The translations under genes and the position numbers were made by a program. A stretch of 33,111 nucleotides of DNA from Propionibacteriaceae bacterium UBA5174 (GTDB lineage Bacteria > Actinomycetota > Actinomycetes > Propionibacteriales > Propionibacteriaceae). Positions 24,184 through 31,329 of this stretch are shown one piece after another; the stretch's first letter is position 1; every line of letters starts with the position of its first letter. The notes under the pieces are model-generated. The model saw only the letters and a list, made by a program, of their open reading frames with translations. It searched no databases and had not been told where the DNA came from. The stretch spans positions 574 through 33,684 of the forward strand of contig DHWU01000012.1 of assembly GCA_002413345.1 (NCBI GenBank), written 5' to 3'.

Positions 24184-24942
24184 TTACCGATAGTTCTCCC
24201 AGTCGGCCGTGCCTGCCCCGCTCCCTGAGCCGGGCTCGGAAATGATGCCGCGTCTGGGGACAGGTGGTGGGGGTAGTAGTCCAGAATCGGCAGCCGGTGA
24301 CCGCTGCGGATCCGTTGGAAAATCAGCCCAGCGGGTGCCATCAGGCTCGGCTGAAATAGGCTCAACAACTTTGATCGGCTCGGCCACCAGTGGAGCTACC
24401 CGATCGCCAAATAGTTGGCCGAGTTGGTCGGCTGCCTGCGGCGGAACTGAATGCACGATTTCAACCCCGCCACCGAAAGGCCGCATCACCAATGCCGACC
24501 CGTCCGGCCAGCGCAGCGCCACCATCTGGGCAATAGCGTTGCGGGCGATCTGGTCACGGTTATTCGGAAGCTGTTGGCCAACTAGCTGCTTTCGGCCCTC
24601 CGCCATCAGTCGCCCACCAGCCAGAGCCACCGAGATGGTGTAAGCGGTGGCAATCCCGCTGAGAACCAGAACGAGTACACCAATCATGAAGGCCTCTGGA
24701 TGGCCAAATGGTGTGGTGATCACCAGCCAGCCAATTCCGATAGCCACAAAGAGCAGGGCCCCCGACAGGCCACCCAGGTTGCCGCTGGCGTCGCGATAGT
24801 CCTTCGGTGCGCCACGCAGTCCTTCGCGCAGAACTGCGGCGCCTAGCGCTTCGGCGGCGATGCCGCGTTCAACAAGGGGCGCAGCTTCCATTGCGTCTAG
24901 AACCTTGCGCGCCGCGGTACTCGCCTGCATGACACTCATCAT
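24184..24942 (-). CDS. Two-TM membrane protein with Pro-rich C-terminal tail
   Basis: Not recognised as a family. It has 252 residues. A helical, Ala/Glu-rich N-terminus (about 1-50) leads into two membrane segments (about 57-79 and 84-108), a polar cytoplasmic middle, and a low-complexity tail with PPPPVPRRG and GSGSGAG that ends TADWENYR. The tail recalls the Trp-containing ends of the three neighbouring genes, though more weakly. GGTGAG five bases before the ATG at 24942 supports the start. It begins 19 bases after the priA stop and so probably belongs to the his transcript, where hisF would often be found in actinobacteria. A role in histidine synthesis is not implied. Confidence 0.82.
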   Translation of the reverse strand: MMSVMQASTAARKVLDAMEAAPLVERGIAAEALGAAVLREGLRGAPKDYRDASGNLGGLSGALLFVAIGIGWLVITTPFGHPEAFMIGVLVLVLSGIATAYTISVALAGGRLMAEGRKQLVGQQLPNNRDQIARNAIAQMVALRWPDGSALVMRPFGGGVEIVHSVPPQAADQLGQLFGDRVAPLVAEPIKVVEPISAEPDGTRWADFPTDPQRSPAADSGLLPPPPVPRRGIISEPGSGSGAGTADWENYR

Positions 24943-24961
24943 GGCTACTCACCGGATCCCC

Positions 24962-25687
24962 TCAATCACTGGCGACTGAAAGCGCCTGTTCGAGGGTGAA
25001 ATTCCCTACATAAAGCGCTGTTCCGATGATTGCACCTTCTACTCCCAGCGGGACGAGTTCACGCAAAGATCGAAGGTCATCCAAACTGGAAATACCCCCG
25101 CTAGCCACCACCGCAGCGTCGGTACGGCTGCAAACATCGGCTAAAAGACCCAGGTTCGGGCCAGAAAGCATGCCATCGCTGGCCACATCGGTGACCACAT
25201 ACCGCGAACACCCGGCCGCATTGAGCCGGTCCAAAGTCTCATACAACTCGCCACCTTCACTGGTCCAGCCCCGAGCCGCCAGCTTGGTGCCGCGCACATC
25301 CAAACCAATCGCTACCCGGTCACCGTGCTCAGCGATGATCCGGTCGCACCATTGCGGGTCTTCCAAAGCTGCGGTGCCGATATTGACCCGTCGACAGCCA
25401 GTTGCCAAGGCGCGGGCCAGCGAGGCATCATCACGAATACCGCCGGACATCTCGACCTTCAAACCCAGCTCAGCAACGATGGCCGCCAAGACCTCAGCGT
25501 TACTCCCCCGGCCAAAGGCGGCGTCCAGATCCACCAGGTGCAGCCATTCGGCGCCAGCGTCCTGCCACCGTTTGGCAGCCGCGAGTGGATCGCCGAACAC
25601 CTTTTCGCTGCCAGCCACCCCCTGCACCAACTGGACGGCCTGTCCGCCCTGAACATCCACCGCGGGCAGCAATTCCAGCTTGGTCAT
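24962..25687 (-). CDS. hisA: PriA-type phosphoribosyl isomerase (HisA, possibly also TrpF)
   Basis: A 241-residue TIM-barrel enzyme isomerising ProFAR to PRFAR in histidine synthesis. Actinobacterial PriA can also do the TrpF step of tryptophan synthesis. PriA features are LLPAVDV with Asp11, WLHLVDLDAAFGRGSN, SGGIRDD with Ser81, GCRRVNIGTAALEDPQWC, the loop AARGW (Arg139, Trp141), VVTDVASDGMLSGPN (second catalytic Asp167) and VVASGGISSLDDLR. One oddity: AVQLVQG replaces the usual AVRLVQG, so position 19 is Gln, where HisA and PriA nearly always have a phosphate-binding Arg. GGAG at the end of hisH serves the ATG at 25687. It is the last his gene here; the gap to hisH is three bases. Confidence 0.95.
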   Translation of the reverse strand: MTKLELLPAVDVQGGQAVQLVQGVAGSEKVFGDPLAAAKRWQDAGAEWLHLVDLDAAFGRGSNAEVLAAIVAELGLKVEMSGGIRDDASLARALATGCRRVNIGTAALEDPQWCDRIIAEHGDRVAIGLDVRGTKLAARGWTSEGGELYETLDRLNAAGCSRYVVTDVASDGMLSGPNLGLLADVCSRTDAAVVASGGISSLDDLRSLRELVPLGVEGAIIGTALYVGNFTLEQALSVASD

Positions 25688-25690
25688 TGG

Positions 25691-26356
25691 TTAGTCTCCT
25701 AAGGTCTGTAACCAGTTGCGCAGCAGCCGAGCACCGGCCACTCCTGACTTCTCGGGATGGAACTGGGTCGTCCATAACCGTCCGTGTTCGACCGCCGCCA
25801 CAAAGCGGTCGCCACTATGTTCGGCGAAGCTCACCTGGGCGTCAGCTGGCCAGCCGGGGCCGGCATGGACGCCGTAGGAATGCACGAAATAGAACCGTTC
25901 GTGTTCTACTCCGGCGAACATCTTCGACCCGGCCGCAGCCTGCACTGTGTTCCACCCCATATGCGGCAACGGCTTGGCCAGCAACTGCTCTACAGCGCCG
26001 GGCAGGACGCCCAGGCCTGCGGCCCGATTGCCATGTTCAACGCCTAGCTCGAACATCACCTGATGCCCCACACAAATCCCCAAGATTGGGCGGCCCAACG
26101 CCAAACGCTGCTGAATCAATTCCGGCCCACCGACGCCGATTAGGCCGTCCATGCAGGCGGCAAAAGCGCCAACGCCGGGCACCACCAGCCCATCAGCGAC
26201 CAGACAGGTCTGATGATCGTTGGTCAGAACGACCTCGGCGCCAGCAGCAGCCAAGGCGCGGGTAGCCGAATGTAGATTGCCAGATCCGTAATCCAGCACG
26301 GCCACCCTTGGTCGAGCTTGCTCGAGACCTTCCTGCGGACCCGAAGACCCGCTCAC
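25691..26356 (-). CDS. hisH: Imidazole glycerol phosphate synthase, glutaminase subunit
   Basis: A 221-residue class I glutamine amidotransferase that supplies ammonia to HisF for imidazole ring closure. It has the N-terminal VAVLDYGSGNLHS, the nucleophile Cys95 in GICVGHQ (more often GICVGMQ or GICLGMQ), and the His200 and Glu202 pair in FHPEKSG. About 16 extra residues precede the core. The GTG at 26356 overlaps the hisB stop by four bases (GTGA), with AAGGG upstream. Its partner hisF is not in the window and must be elsewhere. Confidence 0.96.
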   Translation of the reverse strand: MSGSSGPQEGLEQARPRVAVLDYGSGNLHSATRALAAAGAEVVLTNDHQTCLVADGLVVPGVGAFAACMDGLIGVGGPELIQQRLALGRPILGICVGHQVMFELGVEHGNRAAGLGVLPGAVEQLLAKPLPHMGWNTVQAAAGSKMFAGVEHERFYFVHSYGVHAGPGWPADAQVSFAEHSGDRFVAAVEHGRLWTTQFHPEKSGVAGARLLRNWLQTLGD

Positions 26357-26967
26357 AGGCTGCCCTTAGTGGAGGGAACCACTCCAGCGATCCGGGGATC
26401 AAGCTCAACCGCGGCCCGCAGTGCCCGAGCTAAGGCCTTGAACTGAGCTTCAACGATGTGGTGCGGGTCCCGACCTGCGAGCAAGCGCAGGTGCAAGGTG
26501 ATTCCAGCATTGGTCGCGAACGACTCGAAGACATGCTGGGTCAATGAACCGGAGTAGGCGACCCCATCGCCACCGAGTTGGGCATAGGCCTGACCAGCCG
26601 GCTCGCCTGAGCAGACCACATAGGGCCGCCCGGCGAGATCGACAACCGCTTGGGCGAGAGCCTCATCGAGGGGCACAGTGGCATCACCAAAACGCCGAAT
26701 GCCAGCTTTGTTCCCCACCGCCTTAGCGAACGCTTGGCCGAGCACAATCGCGGTGTCTTCAACGCTGTGGTGGGCGTCGATCTCAACATCGCCGATGGTA
26801 GAAATCTCCAAGTCAATCAGCGAGTGTTTGGCCAAGGAGGTCAGCATGTGGTCATAGAAGCCGACCCCGGTGGTGATCTTGGATTCGCCGGTGCCGTCCA
26901 GATTCAGTGCGACCCGAACCTCGGACTCGTTGGTCCGGCGTTCGACTACCGCAGTACGCGGACTCAT
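26353..26967 (-). CDS. hisB: Imidazoleglycerol-phosphate dehydratase
   Basis: A 204-residue monofunctional dehydratase (no phosphatase domain). It shows the two manganese-binding His-rich motifs DAHHSVEDTAI (about 65-75) and DPHHIVEAQFKALARAL (about 167-183), and the usual end VVPSTKGSL. AAGGAG five bases before the ATG is a strong ribosome site lying within the end of hisC; the genes overlap by four bases (ATGA). Confidence 0.97.
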   Translation of the reverse strand: MSPRTAVVERRTNESEVRVALNLDGTGESKITTGVGFYDHMLTSLAKHSLIDLEISTIGDVEIDAHHSVEDTAIVLGQAFAKAVGNKAGIRRFGDATVPLDEALAQAVVDLAGRPYVVCSGEPAGQAYAQLGGDGVAYSGSLTQHVFESFATNAGITLHLRLLAGRDPHHIVEAQFKALARALRAAVELDPRIAGVVPSTKGSL

Positions 26968-28058
26968 CTGATCTCCTTCAACACTTCGGACAGCGCGGCG
27001 TAGAACGCTTCAGTTTCGGCTGGTGTCCCGACCGAGACTCGCAGGAAGCCAGCTGGGCCAGTTTCCCGCACGAGCACGCCACGATCGAGCAGCCGCTGCC
27101 AAACATCATGACGGTCAGCAAAGCTACCGAACAAACAGAAGTTGGCGTCCGAGTCGATCACCTGTACCCCAAGTTGAGGCAGCCTGATCAACATTGCGTC
27201 GCGGGTAGCGCGCAACTCGTCAACCCGTGCCAGCATCTCCGGCGCGTTGGCCAAAGCCACCCGGGCGATCGCCTGGCTCTGCGCCGAGAGGTGGTACGGC
27301 AGCCGAACGATCCGGCACGCGTTGACGATTGCCGGATTCGCGGCCAGATAGCCGACTCGAGCACCAGCCAGGGCAAAGGCCTTACTCATGGTTCGAACCA
27401 CCACCAGATTGCCGAACTGAGGCAACAATGTGACCGCGGTTTCCGCCGCCTGGTGAGCAAATTCCTGGTACGCCTCGTCGACCACCACGATCGCTTCAGT
27501 GCCAGCCAAAACGTCGCTGATCACCGACAGCGGAGTTGAAGTCCCGGTTGGATTGTTCGGGGTGGTGATGATCACCACCGTCGGGTTGTGCTCGGCAACG
27601 GCGGCCAGAATTTCGGCAGCCGTTAGCGTGAAATCGGCACGCCGGGGCACCACAACGTAGGCGCTGTGGGTGTTGCGGGCGTATTCGGGATACATCGAAT
27701 ACGTGGGACCGAAGGTGAGCACCGTACGGCCCGGCCCGCCGAAAGCCCCTAGTAAGTGGGTCATCACCTCATTGGAGGCATTAGCCACCCAGATATTGGC
27801 AGCAGTCAGGCCGTGGCCCAGATAGGCCGCCAAATCGGCCCGTAGGTCACTGGCCTCTCGATCAGGGTAGCGATCGATACTCGCCGCAGCCGTGGCGACA
27901 GCTTGGGCCATCTCGGCGATGATTGCCGGGCTGGGCGGGTAAGGATTCTCGTTCACGTTCAGGCGTACCGGAACGTCCAACTGGGGTGCGCCGTAGGGCT
28001 GCTCCCCCACCAATTCCGGACGCAGAGGTAGACCCGACAGGGTCACATCGGGCTTCAC
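26964..28058 (-). CDS. hisC: Histidinol-phosphate aminotransferase
   Basis: A 364-residue fold type I PLP enzyme that makes histidinol phosphate. LNVNENPYPPS is the substrate-binding N-terminus. TPNNPTGT and VVVDEAYQEF are PLP-binding blocks. Lys226 in RTMSKAFALAGARVGY is the Schiff-base lysine. The C-terminal FLRVSVGTPAETEAF closes the domain. The GTG at 28058 overlaps the hisD stop by four bases (GTGA) and has only a weak ribosome site, so it probably depends on coupling with hisD. Confidence 0.97.
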   Translation of the reverse strand: MKPDVTLSGLPLRPELVGEQPYGAPQLDVPVRLNVNENPYPPSPAIIAEMAQAVATAAASIDRYPDREASDLRADLAAYLGHGLTAANIWVANASNEVMTHLLGAFGGPGRTVLTFGPTYSMYPEYARNTHSAYVVVPRRADFTLTAAEILAAVAEHNPTVVIITTPNNPTGTSTPLSVISDVLAGTEAIVVVDEAYQEFAHQAAETAVTLLPQFGNLVVVRTMSKAFALAGARVGYLAANPAIVNACRIVRLPYHLSAQSQAIARVALANAPEMLARVDELRATRDAMLIRLPQLGVQVIDSDANFCLFGSFADRHDVWQRLLDRGVLVRETGPAGFLRVSVGTPAETEAFYAALSEVLKEIR

Positions 28059-29356
28059 GAGAGCCGCCGAACGTTGACCGCCGCGCCATGAGCTGGCAGA
28101 TCCTCAGCTGCGGCGAAGGTCTCCACCACGTCGGCCACTTCAGCCAGCGCAGCTTGGGAGTAGTTGATGATGTGCACCTGCTTTCGGAAACTGCGCACGT
28201 TCAACCCCGAGGAGTGGTGCGCCGCACCGGCGGTGGGCAATACGTGGGTGGAACCAGCGGTGTAATCACCAAGCGACACCGGCGAATATGAACCCACGAA
28301 AATCGCTCCGGCGTTTCGCACTCTGGCTGCCACTGCGGCCGCGTCGCGAGTATGAATCTCTAGGTGTTCGGCAGCGTAGGCATCCACGACTGCCACGCCC
28401 TGCGCCAAGTCGTCGACCAGCACGATTGCAGACTGCTGCCCAGACAAAGCGGTACGAATCCGGTCTTGGTGTTTGGTGGCCGCAATTTGCGGCTCGACGG
28501 CGGCACGAACAGCGTCAGCCAAGCCCGGCGAATCGGTGACCAGCACCGAGCCTGCCATCGGATCGTGCTCGGCCTGGGAAATCAAGTCAGCGGCGACGAA
28601 GGCCGGGTTAGCCGTGTCGTCAGCCAGAATCGCGATTTCAGTTGGTCCGGCTTCGGAATCGATGCCGACCCGGCCACGCAGCAGGCGTTTGGCTGCGACT
28701 ACATAGATATTTCCCGGACCGGTCACCAGATCTACCGCGGGGCACAGATCGGGGACGCCGTAGGCGAACATGGCGATCGCTTGCGCTCCACCGACGGCGT
28801 AGACCTCGTCTACCCCTAACAGTGCGCAGACCGCCAAAATGTTGGGATGCGGCAGGCCACCGAACTCGGCTTGCGGTGGGCTCGTGACCGCGATTGAAGT
28901 TACCCCTGCGACTTGGGCGGGCACCACATTCATCAGCACGCTGGAAGCCAGCGGGGCCAACCCGCCGGGGACGTACAGTCCGACGCGTTCGACGGCTACG
29001 AGCTTCTGCTCCACCACCGCACCTGGGGCGAGCTCAACTCGAGCCGAGACGCTGCGGGCCTCGGCTTCAGCCACCATCCGGCGGCGCTGGATCGAGGTCA
29101 GAAAGGCGTCTCGGACTGCTGGGTCTAGGTTGGCTTCGGCCTGGCTGATCGCTTCAGGCGGCACCCGGAAACTCGCCGGGGTGACGTGGTCAAATCGCTG
29201 ACTGAATTCCGCCAGCGCGGTCACGCCCCGCTCAGCTACCGCCGCCAGGATCGGACGCACCGTCTCGGCGGCTGCGTCCACGTTGAAGTCGGCTCGAGGC
29301 ACCGCAGCGCGGTAGTCGGGCAGCACAATGCCTCGTAGGTCAATGGTTCGCAACAC
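28055..29356 (-). CDS. hisD: Histidinol dehydrogenase
   Basis: A 433-residue zinc- and NAD-dependent enzyme that oxidises histidinol to histidine in two steps. Visible blocks are GGAQAIAMFAYG, GPGNIYVVAAKRLL, DSEAGPTEIAILADD, LISQAEHDP, the catalytic Glu-His in AEHLEIHT, and the C-terminal PVSLGDYTAGSTHVLPT and AHHSSGLNVRSF. First gene of hisD-hisC-hisB-hisH-hisA. The GTG at 29356 has no Shine-Dalgarno but is preceded six bases away by TAGAAT, consistent with a leaderless message. That leaves no room for a transcribed his leader peptide or T-box. Confidence 0.97.
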   Translation of the reverse strand: MLRTIDLRGIVLPDYRAAVPRADFNVDAAAETVRPILAAVAERGVTALAEFSQRFDHVTPASFRVPPEAISQAEANLDPAVRDAFLTSIQRRRMVAEAEARSVSARVELAPGAVVEQKLVAVERVGLYVPGGLAPLASSVLMNVVPAQVAGVTSIAVTSPPQAEFGGLPHPNILAVCALLGVDEVYAVGGAQAIAMFAYGVPDLCPAVDLVTGPGNIYVVAAKRLLRGRVGIDSEAGPTEIAILADDTANPAFVAADLISQAEHDPMAGSVLVTDSPGLADAVRAAVEPQIAATKHQDRIRTALSGQQSAIVLVDDLAQGVAVVDAYAAEHLEIHTRDAAAVAARVRNAGAIFVGSYSPVSLGDYTAGSTHVLPTAGAAHHSSGLNVRSFRKQVHIINYSQAALAEVADVVETFAAAEDLPAHGAAVNVRRLS

Positions 29357-29362
29357 CCGATG

Positions 29363-29368
29363 ATTCTA
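29363..29368 (-). promoter_or_regulatory. Probable -10 box of a leaderless his operon promoter
   Basis: TAGAAT on the minus strand, close to the TATAAT consensus, followed by six bases and the GTG of hisD. No good -35 hexamer is seen. The 88-base divergent gap also serves the DUF554 gene. Confidence 0.5.
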
Positions 29369-29444
29369 ATGCCAACCCGCACTAAGGCAGGCGTGCCCGT
29401 GCCCGTGGCCGGGCCAGCCGGGTTCGAGTGGTTCAATAGCGAGC

Positions 29445-30182
29445 ATGTTCATCGGTATTGGCACTCTGGTCAATGTGGCGACGGTGTCTATCGGTGGCCT
29501 GCTCGGCTTAGCGGTTGGACACCGGCTGCCGCAGCGCACCCGACTCGTGGTGACTCAAGTCTTGGGGTTGGTCTCGCTGGTGATCGGCGGGTTGTCGATC
29601 AGCCAAGGCATGTCGGTCGCTTTTGGCGAGGCGGTCGGTTCCGGGTCGCGACTGCTCGTGGTGCTTGGGGCGCTGTTGATCGGTGGCATCATCGGCTCTC
29701 TGGCTCGGTTGGAGCAGCGCTTCGACGATGCCGCGGACTGGCTACGCACCAAGTTTGCCGCCGATGCCGACCAGCACTCCTTTATCGAGGCAGCGGTCAG
29801 CTCCACCTTGATCTTTTGTGTCGGCCCGCTGTCCATTCTTGGGTCGCTGTCTGACGGCATGGGTGCCGGCGCGGAACAGTTGCTAGTCAAGGCGGTGATG
29901 GACGGCTTCGCCGCGATGGCGTTCGCGTCAAGCATGGGCGTTGGAGTGTTGTTCTCGGTGCTCCCGCTGGCCCTGTATCAAGGGGCGTTGACCCTGCTTG
30001 GTCTTTGGCTGGGCGATATTCTTCCGGCTGCTCAACTGGATTCGATCACAGCCACTGGCGGAGTCATCCTGTTAGGTCTAGGCATCCGGCTACTTGACAT
30101 CAAGCAGGTGCCGATCGGGGATTTGGTACCGGCCTTGGTGGCCGCTCCCCTGCTGGTAACTGCGGTCACAGCATTGACTTAG
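29445..30182 (+). CDS. DUF554 family membrane protein
   Basis: A 245-residue protein with about seven membrane segments. It starts MFIGIGTLVNVATVSIGGLLG and includes LLIGGIIGSLARLEQRFDDAADWLR and FCVGPLSILGSLSDG, both typical of the DUF554 family (YdfK-like). The family is widespread, its function is unproven, and transport of a small solute is the usual guess. The ATG at 29445 has no clear ribosome site, so a leaderless start is possible but the upstream TTCAAT is a poor -10. Divergent from hisD; the YbaK gene follows nine bases downstream. Confidence 0.9.
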   Translation: MFIGIGTLVNVATVSIGGLLGLAVGHRLPQRTRLVVTQVLGLVSLVIGGLSISQGMSVAFGEAVGSGSRLLVVLGALLIGGIIGSLARLEQRFDDAADWLRTKFAADADQHSFIEAAVSSTLIFCVGPLSILGSLSDGMGAGAEQLLVKAVMDGFAAMAFASSMGVGVLFSVLPLALYQGALTLLGLWLGDILPAAQLDSITATGGVILLGLGIRLLDIKQVPIGDLVPALVAAPLLVTAVTALT

Positions 30183-30191
30183 GAGCAGATG

Positions 30192-30671
30192 ATGTCAGCA
30201 ACGCCAGCAACGGCGGCTTTGGACGCAGCTCAGGTGAGCTATCGGCTGCACAGCTACCACCACGACCGGACCAACACCAACTACGGTGCCGAAGCCGCGA
30301 CGGCGTTGGGCATCGATCCATTGCGAATGTTCAAGACTTTGGTGATCGCTGTCGGCCAAGGTCGCCCACCTTTGGCCGTGGCAGTCGTTCCAGTCGCTCG
30401 CCGATTGGACCCTAAACGTTTCGCTGCTGCCTTGGGAGCTAAGCGAGCCGAACTCGCCCAAGGAGCAGCAGTAGTGCGGGCCACCGGCTACGTGCTCGGC
30501 GGGGTATCTCCGCTTGGGCAGAAGACCCAACTGCCGACGGTCCTTGACGAGAGTGTCGCGAATTGGGACACCATCTTCGTGTCGGCTGGCCGACGCGGAC
30601 TTGATGCCGAGTTGAGTTGGACTGACCTGGTTCAGCTGACCAATGCGTCCTTGGCTGAGATCGCGATCTGA
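30192..30671 (+). CDS. ybaK: YbaK-type aminoacyl-tRNA deacylase
   Basis: A 159-residue protein of the YbaK/EbsC family, which removes wrong amino acids (classically Cys) from tRNA-Pro in trans. Visible are MFKTLVIAVG, the catalytic-site lysine region AVVPVARRLDPKRFAAALGAKRA, and the family end TGYVLGGVSPLGQKTQLPTVLDES followed by DTIFVSAGRRGLDAEL. An AGGAG box lies six bases before the ATG at 30192; the ATG at 30189 is three bases closer and less likely. Cytoplasmic. Co-directional with the DUF554 gene. Its stop is three bases from that of the convergent four-TM protein gene. Confidence 0.95.
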   Translation: MSATPATAALDAAQVSYRLHSYHHDRTNTNYGAEAATALGIDPLRMFKTLVIAVGQGRPPLAVAVVPVARRLDPKRFAAALGAKRAELAQGAAVVRATGYVLGGVSPLGQKTQLPTVLDESVANWDTIFVSAGRRGLDAELSWTDLVQLTNASLAEIAI

Positions 30672-30674
30672 GGC

Positions 30675-31295
30675 TCAAACCTCTTCGGTAGTCACCACAC
30701 CCAGCTCATCTACCTCTGGGTTGTCTTCGTGCACTTCAACCTTGGCCCTGCGACGAGGCGGGTCTTCGTCATCGGGGCCCAACGACGCGGCGAGCAACAC
30801 CGGCGTGATTGCGGCAAACCCCCAAACAGCTAGGGCAGACCACGACCGTAATTCCAAGGAGATGGGTACCACATCGCCGATATTGGCCGCGGCTAGCCTG
30901 GCATCGAAGGACCCCGGCCCGATCAGCACCCCAACCAGCCAGCAGACCACCCCAGCGAGTAGGCCCGCGCCTGCAGCGAGCAACGCCACCGGCCACCCTG
31001 CGTAGCGGAACCATTTCCAAGCCACCAAGCCCAGCCCCGCGCCAACCAAGGCCCCAGTTATCGAATACCAGACGTCGGAGGCGACCATCTGGGTCAGCCC
31101 GGTTTCGCCGATCACCGCCGACCCATCGGCCTGCACCACGTAGCTGGGCAGATCGACCACCCCAGACCAGAAGAGGGCAGCCAGCGCGCCGACCACGATC
31201 GCTAAACCGGCCAACAAGGCCATCCAGGCGATCATGGTTACTGTCCGGGAGCCCTGCGGAGCGGTCTCCAAATCCTCAGCCAATGGGGTACTCAC
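30675..31295 (-). CDS. Unrecognised four-TM membrane protein
   Basis: A 206-residue protein with four membrane segments (about 20-45, 73-92, 98-122 and 150-170), an external loop with WSGVVDLPSYVVQADGSAVIGE between the first two, and a charged, Glu/Asp/Arg-rich cytoplasmic tail ending VVTTEEV. The shape recalls actinobacterial DUF2567-like proteins, but I cannot confirm the family. It lies directly downstream of dnaE on the same strand. The GTG at 31295 lacks a ribosome site and is six bases behind TAGGCT. It is transcribed towards the YbaK gene. Confidence 0.83.
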   Translation of the reverse strand: MSTPLAEDLETAPQGSRTVTMIAWMALLAGLAIVVGALAALFWSGVVDLPSYVVQADGSAVIGETGLTQMVASDVWYSITGALVGAGLGLVAWKWFRYAGWPVALLAAGAGLLAGVVCWLVGVLIGPGSFDARLAAANIGDVVPISLELRSWSALAVWGFAAITPVLLAASLGPDDEDPPRRRAKVEVHEDNPEVDELGVVTTEEV

Positions 31296-31301
31296 GCAGC
31301 C

Positions 31302-31307
31302 AGCCTA
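31302..31307 (-). promoter_or_regulatory. Probable -10 box of a leaderless promoter for the four-TM protein
   Basis: TAGGCT on the minus strand with six bases to the GTG at 31295, lying in the 34-base gap behind dnaE. No clear -35 is seen; transcription from dnaE could also read in. Confidence 0.35.
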
Positions 31308-31329
31308 GCGAGTGGCCGCGGTCGGAAAA

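Noticed and set aside
25402..26265. Long plus-strand open frame (287 codons), Arg/Pro-rich
   Set aside because: It lies antisense to hisA and hisH, which have full catalytic motifs. Composition is typical of the shadow frame of GC-rich genes, with no domain and no ribosome site.
29392..29424. GC-rich stretch with repeated GTGCCC and GGCC as an operator between hisD and DUF554
   Set aside because: The short repeats are imperfect and expected in GC-rich DNA. No dyad of useful length is formed.
29357..29444. Histidine attenuator, T-box or leader peptide before hisD
   Set aside because: No His-codon run, no T-box signature and no hairpin set is visible. The -10 box lies six bases from the start, leaving no leader.
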